From positions 1 through 57,294 of the forward strand of contig JAILPB010000117.1 in NCBI GenBank assembly GCA_024690485.1: a stretch of 57,294 nt of DNA, written 5' to 3'. The notes under the pieces were generated by a model that was not told the DNA's origin, ran no database searches, and worked only from the letters and a program-made list of their open reading frames with translations. Shown here in pieces: positions 26,018 through 33,789 of the stretch. How positions within the stretch are numbered: position 1 is the first letter of the stretch; the number at the start of each line of letters is the position of its first letter. The DNA comes from Butyrivibrio sp. GTDB lineage: Bacteria; Bacillota; Clostridia; Lachnospirales; Lachnospiraceae. The translations under genes and the position numbers were made by a program.

Positions 26018-26558
26018 ATCTTTCAGATTGTCTATACTGGCACTTGTTACTACGGTAGTCCTTGTTGGCGTTGTGGTTTATGCCGCGAACAGGGATAAGA
26101 TTCATGCGCTCATGGGAGCAAATAGTACCTATGAGGAGTCTTCCGATGCGATGGAAGGTGAAGAAGCCGAAGTGACTGAATCCACCGAGTACGGTGAGCA
26201 GATAGGTGATAACCTTAAAGGTTTTTTGACTGCTGATGATTTCTTTGATAAGAGTGAGCAGAGACCTTCTGTTGTGGTAGTTGTAGACAATGTGCCTGTT
26301 CCTGCAAATGCAGAGGATTCAGGCGTGGAAGATACCACTGACCTTCTTGATGTGCCCCAGGCAGAGAAATCTGAACCGGATAAGCCCGAGGGAGAACAGG
26401 CTGAAGTAAAGCCGGATGAAGAAAAATCCGAAGAAGATAAGCCTGATCTTGAAGATAGTTCAAATGAGAGCAGTTCTGAAGGCGACAGTGAAGATACCAC
26501 AGCTGCAGATAGTAGTTCCGCAGAAAGCAGTTCTGCTGAAACATCTGATACAAATTAA
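26007..26558 (+). CDS. Single-pass membrane protein with acidic, Ser-rich outer tail
   Basis: A protein of 183 residues of unknown function. One helix (about 8-27) is followed by an outer region very rich in Glu, Asp, Ser and Thr; the last 60 residues are almost only S, E, D, T and A. A short hydrophobic [11 protein letters not shown] interrupts it near residue 90. There is no LPxTG motif and no cysteine lipobox. Its start, ATG 26007, lies inside rmlA behind GAGGTAGC, so it is translationally coupled. The acidic tail resembles the linker of the lipoprotein at 12871 and may reach through the wall. No homologue is recognised. Confidence 0.7.
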   Translation: MDSKSFRLSILALVTTVVLVGVVVYAANRDKIHALMGANSTYEESSDAMEGEEAEVTESTEYGEQIGDNLKGFLTADDFFDKSEQRPSVVVVVDNVPVPANAEDSGVEDTTDLLDVPQAEKSEPDKPEGEQAEVKPDEEKSEEDKPDLEDSSNESSSEGDSEDTTAADSSSAESSSAETSDTN

Positions 26559-26582
26559 TTTTTTCGGAGGATTTATATAGAA

Positions 26583-27146
26583 ATGGGAAAGTTAACTGTT
26601 GAAACATGCGAAATCGAAGGACTTAAGGTTATTACACCTCAGGTTTTCGGAGATAGCAGAGGCTATTTCATGGAGACATATTCAAGACGTGATTTTGAGC
26701 AGATTGGAATTGATATGGAATTTGTTCAGGATAATCAGTCTGCATCTAAGAAGGGAGTACTTAGAGGACTTCATTTCCAGAAAAACTTCCCTCAGGATAA
26801 GCTTGTAAGAGTTGTAAACGGCGAAGTCTTTGACGTTGCTGTTGACCTTAGAAAGGGATCAAAGACCTTTGGAAAGTGGTTTGGAGTTACTCTTTCTGCT
26901 GAGAACAAGAAGCAGTTCTTTATTCCTAAGGGATTTGCCCATGGATTTTTAGTATTATCCGACTATGCTGAGTTTGCATACAAGTGCTCAGATTTCTATC
27001 ATCCCGATGATGAAGGCGGAATTCTTTGGAAGGATCCCGAAATCGGAATAGAGTGGCCCTACGCTGATGAGACAGAACTTATCATGTCTGAAAAGGATCC
27101 TAAGTGGGGAACACTTTCTGATTATAAAAAGGAACACGGAGAATAA
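26583..27146 (+). CDS. rfbC: dTDP-4-dehydrorhamnose 3,5-epimerase
   Basis: A protein of 187 residues, the normal size of RmlC, a cupin epimerase acting on dTDP-4-keto-6-deoxyglucose. The catalytic histidine is His64 in RGLHFQ, and FVQDNQSASKKGVLRG precedes it. DVAVDLRKGSKTFG, FIPKGFAHGFLVLSD and YHPDDEGGILWKDPEIGIEWP are standard family blocks. GGAGG lies upstream of ATG 26583. With RmlA and RmlB it gives dTDP-4-keto-rhamnose; the final reductase RmlD is not in the window. Confidence 0.96.
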   Translation: MGKLTVETCEIEGLKVITPQVFGDSRGYFMETYSRRDFEQIGIDMEFVQDNQSASKKGVLRGLHFQKNFPQDKLVRVVNGEVFDVAVDLRKGSKTFGKWFGVTLSAENKKQFFIPKGFAHGFLVLSDYAEFAYKCSDFYHPDDEGGILWKDPEIGIEWPYADETELIMSEKDPKWGTLSDYKKEHGE

Positions 27147-27151
27147 CATTG

Positions 27152-28174
27152 ATGGAAAAGCAGTGTAGAGACAAACTGCCGATTATCAGTGAATTTCCCA
27201 AAAAGATAGTTCTTGGAGTTTACTATGTGCTGGCTCTTGTTCTGATGATGATTATTGTATTTCATTATAATCCGCTTGCAGACCAGCACACAGAGTTCCT
27301 TAAGAAGATGTGCGCGTGCATCCTTCTTGGTCTTTCGGCAGCTCTTATGACCTTTTGGTATGATAAGCTTATGGTTTTGCCGGTGGAACTTTATAATTCC
27401 AGGAAGCTTATCTGGCGTTTGTCGGTTAATGATTTCAAAAAAAGATATGCGGGATCCTACATGGGAGTAGTGTGGGCACTGGTTCAGCCGGTGGTCACAG
27501 TTTTGATGTATTGGTTTGTATTTGATCGCATTTTTCAGACCAGATCCCAGATGGTTGCCGGAGGAGTAGAGGTACCTTACGTTTTGTTCCTCACAACCGG
27601 TCTTGTTCCCTGGTTCTTCTTTAACGAAGCACTTATGAACGGAACAACATCTTTATTGGAATACAACTATCTTGTAAAAAAAGTTTTGTTTAAGATCAGT
27701 ATTCTTCCACTTATAAAGATAATAGCAGCTCTTTTTATTCATGTATTCTTTGCGGGAGTTATGCTTATTGTTGCCTGCATGTACGGCTATACGCCTACGA
27801 TTTATACGGTTCAGCTGCTTTATTATGCAATTTGTGAGTTTGTGCTGGTTTTATCAATTTGCTATACAACCTGCGCTGTAGTAGTCTTTTTTAGGGATCT
27901 TACCCAGATTCTTGCTATCGCGCTTCAGGTTGGTCAGTGGGCAACACCTATTTTGTGGGATATAAATATGCTCCCTGACAGACTTAAGTGGATAATTAAA
28001 CTCAATCCCATGACATATGTTGTAAACGGCTACAGAAGTTCTGTTTACGGTAATGAGTGGTTTTTTGAGCATTTCTACTCAAGCACTTATTTTTGGATTT
28101 TTGTAGTAGTCGTATTTTGTATAGGTTCACTTATTTTTAAGAGATCAAAGAGTCATTTTGCAGATGTTCTGTAA
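27152..28174 (+). CDS. ABC-2 polysaccharide export permease (Wzm/TagG-like) with N-terminal extension
   Basis: A protein of 340 residues starting at ATG 27152, with GGAG about ten bases upstream. The usual ABC-2 permease begins near residue 80 (LIWRLSVNDFKKRYAGSYMG, then VWALVQP) and has six helices; VQLLYYAICEFVLVLSICYTTCAVVVFFRDL and WATPILWDINMLP are typical late segments. Unlike standard Wzm/TagG proteins of about 260 residues, it has two additional helices in residues 20-65. With the ATPase encoded next it would export a lipid-linked polysaccharide to the outer face. Confidence 0.9.
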   Translation: MEKQCRDKLPIISEFPKKIVLGVYYVLALVLMMIIVFHYNPLADQHTEFLKKMCACILLGLSAALMTFWYDKLMVLPVELYNSRKLIWRLSVNDFKKRYAGSYMGVVWALVQPVVTVLMYWFVFDRIFQTRSQMVAGGVEVPYVLFLTTGLVPWFFFNEALMNGTTSLLEYNYLVKKVLFKISILPLIKIIAALFIHVFFAGVMLIVACMYGYTPTIYTVQLLYYAICEFVLVLSICYTTCAVVVFFRDLTQILAIALQVGQWATPILWDINMLPDRLKWIIKLNPMTYVVNGYRSSVYGNEWFFEHFYSSTYFWIFVVVVFCIGSLIFKRSKSHFADVL

Positions 28175-28194
28175 ACTAATGGAAATTACTGCCT

Positions 28195-29526
28195 ATGGAT
28201 AAGGATATTGCGATTAAGGTCACGGACCTTACGAAAAAATATAAATTATACGGTAAAAACTCTGACAGACTTAAGGATGCTTTGGGTCTTCTTCCTAAAG
28301 ACAGTTGCACGGAGCATCTTGCCCTAAACCATGTTAATCTGGAAGTAAAGCGAGGAGAGACAATAGGAATTATTGGAACAAACGGTTCCGGTAAATCAAC
28401 AATCCTTAAGATAATCACAGGAGTTCTATCACCCACATCAGGTTCTGTCGAAGTTGATGGCCATATTTCCGCTCTGCTTGAGCTGGGTGCGGGCTTTAAT
28501 ATGGAATACAACGGAATTGATAACATTTACCTTAACGGTATGATGATTGGATTTTCCGAGGAAGAAATCGATAAGAGGCTTGATGCCATTCTGGAATTTG
28601 CAGATATTGGAGATTATGTATATCAGCCTGTTAAGACATACTCAAGCGGTATGTTTGTAAGACTGGCTTTTGCGGTAGCGATAAATATAGATCCAGAGAT
28701 TTTGATCGTTGATGAGGCTTTATCAGTCGGAGATGTATTTTTCCAGGCAAAGTGCTATCACAAGTTTGAGGAATTTAAGAAGCAGGGAAAGACAATTCTG
28801 TTTGTTTCCCATGATCTGTCTACTATCAGCAGATATTGTGACAGAGCAATTTTGCTTAATCAGGGCGTGGTTCTTGGTGAAGGTGCACCAAAGAAAATGA
28901 TCGATATATACAAGCAGGTGCTTGTTGGTCAGTATCCACTGCCTGAGAATGATTTCAAATCCCTTCTTGAGGATGAGGATATCAGAAAAGCTGCAGAAGA
29001 AGCTGATGAAAAGGCTGATAAGAAAAATAAAACCGAGAAGCCTGAAGAGAAGGACCAGGGAGCAAATCCTGATCTTTTGGAATATGGTAATGGTGCAGCA
29101 GAGATAACAGAGTTTTATACTACTGATTCAAAGGGGCTTAGAACAAATTCAGTAATAAAGGGCTCAGAGTTTACCATCCATATGAAGGTTAATTTTATAA
29201 GAGATGTGGCAGCTCCGATTTTTGCCTTTACCTTTAAAAATATCATGGGAATTGAGATATCAGGAACTAATTCCATGGTTGAGAAGGCATTTCTTGAGCC
29301 TGTAAGTGCAGGAGATGTGAAGGAGATAACTTTCACACAGAGAATGCAGCTTCAGGGAGGAGAGTATCTAGTATCATTTGGGGTGACCGGATTTGAGCAG
29401 GATGATTTTGTAGTGTATCATCGGCTGTATGATGCTATGAATATCACTGTGGTATCGGACAAGAATACAGTAGGATATTTCGATATGGAATCCAAGGTCA
29501 GTGTAACAGATTCTACGAAGGATTGA
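28195..29526 (+). CDS. ABC transporter ATPase with C-terminal Wzt-like domain
   Basis: A protein of 443 residues. The ATPase domain fills about 1-245: Walker A GTNGSGKS at 61-68, the Q-loop segment LLELGAGFNMEYNGIDN, signature YSSGMFVRLAFA, Walker B EILIVDEAL, and the H-loop in FVSHDLS. A charged linker (about 260-295) leads to a C-terminal beta-rich domain of about 140 residues with AAEITEFY and GSEFTIHMKVNF, the layout of the carbohydrate-recognition domain of Wzt proteins. In E. coli O9a and related systems this domain reads the capped end of the chain. The adjacent methyltransferase-kinase could make such a cap. Confidence 0.9.
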   Translation: MDKDIAIKVTDLTKKYKLYGKNSDRLKDALGLLPKDSCTEHLALNHVNLEVKRGETIGIIGTNGSGKSTILKIITGVLSPTSGSVEVDGHISALLELGAGFNMEYNGIDNIYLNGMMIGFSEEEIDKRLDAILEFADIGDYVYQPVKTYSSGMFVRLAFAVAINIDPEILIVDEALSVGDVFFQAKCYHKFEEFKKQGKTILFVSHDLSTISRYCDRAILLNQGVVLGEGAPKKMIDIYKQVLVGQYPLPENDFKSLLEDEDIRKAAEEADEKADKKNKTEKPEEKDQGANPDLLEYGNGAAEITEFYTTDSKGLRTNSVIKGSEFTIHMKVNFIRDVAAPIFAFTFKNIMGIEISGTNSMVEKAFLEPVSAGDVKEITFTQRMQLQGGEYLVSFGVTGFEQDDFVVYHRLYDAMNITVVSDKNTVGYFDMESKVSVTDSTKD

Positions 29527-29530
29527 TCAG

Positions 29531-31657
29531 ATGCAGGAAGAAGTATTTATTGGGAATGTAAAACTTAATTACAAGCATTACGCGGGGCTTGATCTTTACA
29601 GTGATGGCGCTGTTGAGAATGAAATCTTTGACATTGTAAGAAAACACAAGAAGGAAGAATATCCGGAGATAATTGAGAAAAGGGCTAGCTGGCCTATTCT
29701 TTACCATTTATCGGAACTCAGAAGCAATATCGTAGAGTGGATTCCTATGAAGGGAAATGAAAAGGTTCTTGAAGTAGGTTCAGGATGCGGTGCCATTACA
29801 GGCATGCTCTCTGAGAAGGCAGGAGAAGTTATCGCCTGTGACCTTTCTAGGAGAAGAAGCGAGATAAATGCCACAAGAAACAGTGAGTGCGATAATGTCA
29901 CTATCCATGTAGGTAATTTCAGGGATATTGAGCCTGATCTTCCGGGAGATTTTGATTTTATCTTCCTTATCGGTGTGTTTGAGTATGGTCAGGGTTACAT
30001 AGGAACTGAGAATCCATACGAGAATTTCCTTTTGATGCTTAAAAAGCATCTTAAAAAGGGTGGAAGAATTGTCATTGCTATAGAAAACAGAACCGGACTT
30101 AAGTATTTTGCAGGAGCTCCGGAGGACCATCTTGGATCCTATTTCTCAGGAATTGAAGGGTATTCCAAGGATTCTGTTGCAAGGACATTTACTAAGAATG
30201 GTCTTATCAGGATTTTCAAGAAGTGCGGAATGAACGATTATCATTTCTACTATCCATATCCTGATTATAAGCTTATGACCAGTCTTCATTCCGATAAGCA
30301 TCTTCCGGCATATGGAGAACTTCAGGATAATGTCAGAAATTACGACAGAGACAGACTCCTTCTTTTCAATGAAAAGAGAGCCTATGAGACTCTGATCCAT
30401 GATGGCATGTATCCGGATTTTGCAAATTCTTTTGAAGTAATCTTGGGACCGGAATTTGATACTGTTTACTGCAAGTATTCAAATGACAGGGCTGAGGAGT
30501 ACAGAATAAGAACAGATATAGTCATAGATAAGCTTGGAAGGAAGATCATCAAAAAGCATGCCCTTACTGAAGCTGCAATCGACCATGTATTTGGTATGCA
30601 GGATGCTTACTATGGTCTTCGTGAAAGATACAGAGGCGGAGACTTGGAAGTCAATGACTGTCAGCTAGATGAGAAATCAAGATGTGCTATTTTCTCATAT
30701 GTAAATGGTATACCGCTGACGGCTCTCTTTGATGCCTGCCTAGAGTCTGATGATATGGACTCATTCAATGCTCTGTTTAGAGAGTATATGCGGAGAATAG
30801 GATACAGGGCTGATTATCCTGTTACGGATTATGACCTTGTTTTCTCAAATATATTGGTTAACGGTCCTATATGGACTATCATTGATTATGAGTGGACTTA
30901 CGGAAAATGCATTCCTGCCAAGGAACTGGCATTTAGAGCTCTTTACAGCTACAAGCTTGAGGATAGATCAAGAGACAAGCTTGATGTTAAGGAACTATAT
31001 GACACAATAGGACTTACAGATGAGGATGTTAAGAATCTTCTTGCTGAAGAGGCTGAATTCCAGAAATATGTCACAGGAAGACGTAAGTCTCAGGTTGAAC
31101 TTTGGAGAATGATCGGCAGAAATGCCATTGTTCCAAAGGAACTTGCAGGTGCAAGTGAGACAGCAAGAAGCGCCGAGGAAATCCAGATTTATGTAAACGA
31201 AGGTGATGGTTATAGCGAGGAAGATTCTATTTTCCCTGAAGACACCTACGATGAGCATAACATTGTCACTCTGGACATTGAATGTAATGACAAGATTGAG
31301 ACCATAAGAATCGATCCTGCATTTTCTTCCTGCATAGTTACACTTAAGCAGGTATTGTGGAACGATGTTTCCGTTGAGGAAGGCAATATGAAGCTTTCCA
31401 TACATCCAAACGGTTCATGGATTTCTGAGGACAGCATTGTGTTCGGAACAGATGATCCTAATATTGAATTTGGTTTTATGGATGAAAAGATAGAGAAGAA
31501 GAGGGAAAATCATCTCAAGGTTACTTACATGATGACCCTTATTCCGAGAGAAACAGCGATTACGCTGGAGGACTCACTTCGTGTAAATGAGGATGAGGTT
31601 CAGGAGGAGAAAAGCGAGCTGCTTCGCAAGATCAAGAGAAAGCTTCTTCCACAATGA
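29531..31657 (+). CDS. WbdD-like methyltransferase-kinase, putative chain terminator
   Basis: A protein of 708 residues with three parts. A Rossmann methyltransferase (about 60-230) has the SAM motif VLEVGSGCG at 79-87 and IACDLS. A protein-kinase-like domain (about 280-480) has the catalytic loop DYDLVFSN, with Asp435 and Asn440 spaced as in kinases, and the metal aspartate Asp452 in IIDYEWT. The C-terminal part (about 550-680) is beta-rich (QIYVNEGDGYSEED). Fused methyltransferase and kinase domains next to Wzm/Wzt are the mark of WbdD, which caps O9a chains with methyl phosphate. No long coiled-coil ruler is visible here. The gene begins 4 bases after the ATPase gene. Confidence 0.72.
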   Translation: MQEEVFIGNVKLNYKHYAGLDLYSDGAVENEIFDIVRKHKKEEYPEIIEKRASWPILYHLSELRSNIVEWIPMKGNEKVLEVGSGCGAITGMLSEKAGEVIACDLSRRRSEINATRNSECDNVTIHVGNFRDIEPDLPGDFDFIFLIGVFEYGQGYIGTENPYENFLLMLKKHLKKGGRIVIAIENRTGLKYFAGAPEDHLGSYFSGIEGYSKDSVARTFTKNGLIRIFKKCGMNDYHFYYPYPDYKLMTSLHSDKHLPAYGELQDNVRNYDRDRLLLFNEKRAYETLIHDGMYPDFANSFEVILGPEFDTVYCKYSNDRAEEYRIRTDIVIDKLGRKIIKKHALTEAAIDHVFGMQDAYYGLRERYRGGDLEVNDCQLDEKSRCAIFSYVNGIPLTALFDACLESDDMDSFNALFREYMRRIGYRADYPVTDYDLVFSNILVNGPIWTIIDYEWTYGKCIPAKELAFRALYSYKLEDRSRDKLDVKELYDTIGLTDEDVKNLLAEEAEFQKYVTGRRKSQVELWRMIGRNAIVPKELAGASETARSAEEIQIYVNEGDGYSEEDSIFPEDTYDEHNIVTLDIECNDKIETIRIDPAFSSCIVTLKQVLWNDVSVEEGNMKLSIHPNGSWISEDSIVFGTDDPNIEFGFMDEKIEKKRENHLKVTYMMTLIPRETAITLEDSLRVNEDEVQEEKSELLRKIKRKLLPQ

Positions 31658-31698
31658 GAAGCTAAGATTTTACCAAGGGGTGTCCTTAGGGACAAGTA

Positions 31699-33789
31699 AT
31701 GATGCTGAAAAAAGTTGCTAAGAATGTACTGAAAAACAGCAGAAAGAGTAGCTACCAGAGGATTGTTAAGGAGAAAAAGAATGCCTATAACATCTGGGAG
31801 CACAAGCGTGAGAAGCGTCCGATTTTCGTAGAGGGAGGGGAGGCTTCAAAGGTTACGGGCAGACTTCAGCTTACAACTGAGGTTGTGTCCTATACTTCTG
31901 TGTGGCGAGAGACAGATCCAGAGGCAACAGGCGAGAAGATACTTGTTTTTGTAAGCCCCAAGGGAAAGCTTGCAGGGCATGCTGTAGAGAATATCCGAAG
32001 ATACTTTGAAGCTCATCCTGAGATAAATGTAGTATATGGCGATGAAGATGAGTTTGTGGGACGCGGGAAATACGGCCATCCGTACTTTAAGCCTGACTGG
32101 TCACCGGACACATATTTAAACGCCTTCTATATTGGAAGCGTATTTGCCTGCAGAGCAAACACCTACGAAACAGCACTTTCTGAGTATGAGAATGCCATTA
32201 AGATGCTTGGAGGAACTTCCGGTGTTAAGAAAAACAGTCCGGAAGCTGTAGGACGCGAGGCGAGTATGCTTTCTGCAGACGTACTTTTCTGCATGCTTGC
32301 CATAGAGGAGCGAGCCTTCGGAAAACGAGAAGGCATGGAGTTTCCCATTGGCCATATAAATGAGATATTATTCCATAGGAATCCGGATGTGGATGTTTTT
32401 TATGGAAGAGGATTTCATAATTCAAGGCATATGCTGATGCGGCCAACGACCCTTAGTATCATTATTCCCACCAAGGATCATCCGGACACGCTTTTTCAGT
32501 GCCTTAAATCGATAGTATCCACCACACATGAGAAGAACATTAAATATGAGATCGTGGTGGTAGATAACGGAAGTAGTGCATATAACCGCGTAAGATACGG
32601 CTCATATATAAACATGATAGATAAGACAAATGGTTTAACAAACATTACTTATCTATATAAAGTTGAGGACTTTAATTTTTCACATATGTGCAATAGGGGA
32701 GCAGCCCGTTCAGGCGGCGATTTCCTGTTGTTCCTGAATGATGACATTGAAGCAACGCAAGATGGATGGCTAAGGGAAATGCTTTCTCAGGCCCAGCTTA
32801 GACATGTAGGTGTTGTAGGAGCAAAGCTTCTTTATCCCGACACTGATCTTATTCAGCATGCGGGAATAACCAATGTAAGACTTGGCCCTGTTCATAAGCT
32901 TCAAAAGATGCATGATCAGAAGTCACATTACTTTGGTTTTAACAGAGGAATACATAATCTTATCGGAGCTACCGGCGCATGCCTTATGCTCAGCAGAGAT
33001 AAGTTCAATGAAATAGGCGGCTTCCCGGAGGAGTTGGCGGTTGCCTTTAATGACGTGGATCTGTGCTTTAGCATATATGAGAGAGGCTACTACAATGTAT
33101 GCTGCAATCATATAAGCCTATATCATCATGAGTCTTTGAGCAGAGGACTTGATACGCTTGATATGCGTAAAATGGAGAGATTATCCGCAGAGTATGATAT
33201 TTTGATGAAGAGACACCGTGGTTTCTACAACATGGATCCCTTCTACAGTAAGTATCTTACTGATGATGAGACTATAAGCGCTATAATACCATGTGAGGAT
33301 TTCCTTCCTGTGGAGGATATTCCTTTCCATGCCATGAAGGTTCATGAAGATGGATATACAGAAGCCAGAGAGGATGCCTGCCTGCGCCTTGGCGTTGAGT
33401 ATGCCGGTACCATGGAGAACTGGCTTTTTGGTACAAGAGATGGGGATGTAAAAGACGGCTATTACATTAAAGGTTATAGTTTTGTAATAGGTTCAGATAA
33501 TGCCTTTTTTGACAGAAGACTTGTCCTTAGACAGGTTGAACAGTCCGAAGAGGGCGCAAGACCTGCGTCTAAAATTGTTTACAGTTTTCCTGTTTATACA
33601 TGGTATAGACCGGATATTAAGCTTAGATTGCAGGATCAGATAGATGTAGATTTAACAGGATATAAGGTACGTATTGCCAAGGGTAAGCTTCAGCCGGGAT
33701 TTTATCAGGTTGGAATGGTTGCTCTTGACCAGACAGGAAGCCTTAAGCTAATAAACTGGGTACCTAATCTTCTTAAGGTGAAAAAATGA
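31699..33789 (+). CDS. GT2 glycosyltransferase with a truncated first domain
   Basis: A protein of 696 residues. The second half (about 250-500) is a full GT2 domain: LSIIIPTKDHPDTLFQCLKS, VVVDNGSS, LFLNDDIEA with the metal-binding acids, and FNDVDLCF, a pattern typical of rhamnosyltransferases. The first half (about 70-160) holds only the back part of another GT2 domain (VYGDEDEFVGRGKYG, PYFKPDWSPDTYLN) without the leading nucleotide-binding strand. The C-terminal 190 residues are beta-rich. It is cytoplasmic and should extend the chain that the ABC system exports. It ends in an ATGA overlap with the next gene. Confidence 0.85.
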   Translation: MMLKKVAKNVLKNSRKSSYQRIVKEKKNAYNIWEHKREKRPIFVEGGEASKVTGRLQLTTEVVSYTSVWRETDPEATGEKILVFVSPKGKLAGHAVENIRRYFEAHPEINVVYGDEDEFVGRGKYGHPYFKPDWSPDTYLNAFYIGSVFACRANTYETALSEYENAIKMLGGTSGVKKNSPEAVGREASMLSADVLFCMLAIEERAFGKREGMEFPIGHINEILFHRNPDVDVFYGRGFHNSRHMLMRPTTLSIIIPTKDHPDTLFQCLKSIVSTTHEKNIKYEIVVVDNGSSAYNRVRYGSYINMIDKTNGLTNITYLYKVEDFNFSHMCNRGAARSGGDFLLFLNDDIEATQDGWLREMLSQAQLRHVGVVGAKLLYPDTDLIQHAGITNVRLGPVHKLQKMHDQKSHYFGFNRGIHNLIGATGACLMLSRDKFNEIGGFPEELAVAFNDVDLCFSIYERGYYNVCCNHISLYHHESLSRGLDTLDMRKMERLSAEYDILMKRHRGFYNMDPFYSKYLTDDETISAIIPCEDFLPVEDIPFHAMKVHEDGYTEAREDACLRLGVEYAGTMENWLFGTRDGDVKDGYYIKGYSFVIGSDNAFFDRRLVLRQVEQSEEGARPASKIVYSFPVYTWYRPDIKLRLQDQIDVDLTGYKVRIAKGKLQPGFYQVGMVALDQTGSLKLINWVPNLLKVKK

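Noticed and set aside
26129..26607. Ser-rich and Leu-rich antisense frames under the acidic membrane protein
   Set aside because: They arise from the repetitive codons of the acidic tail; the plus frame has a helix and a proper start.
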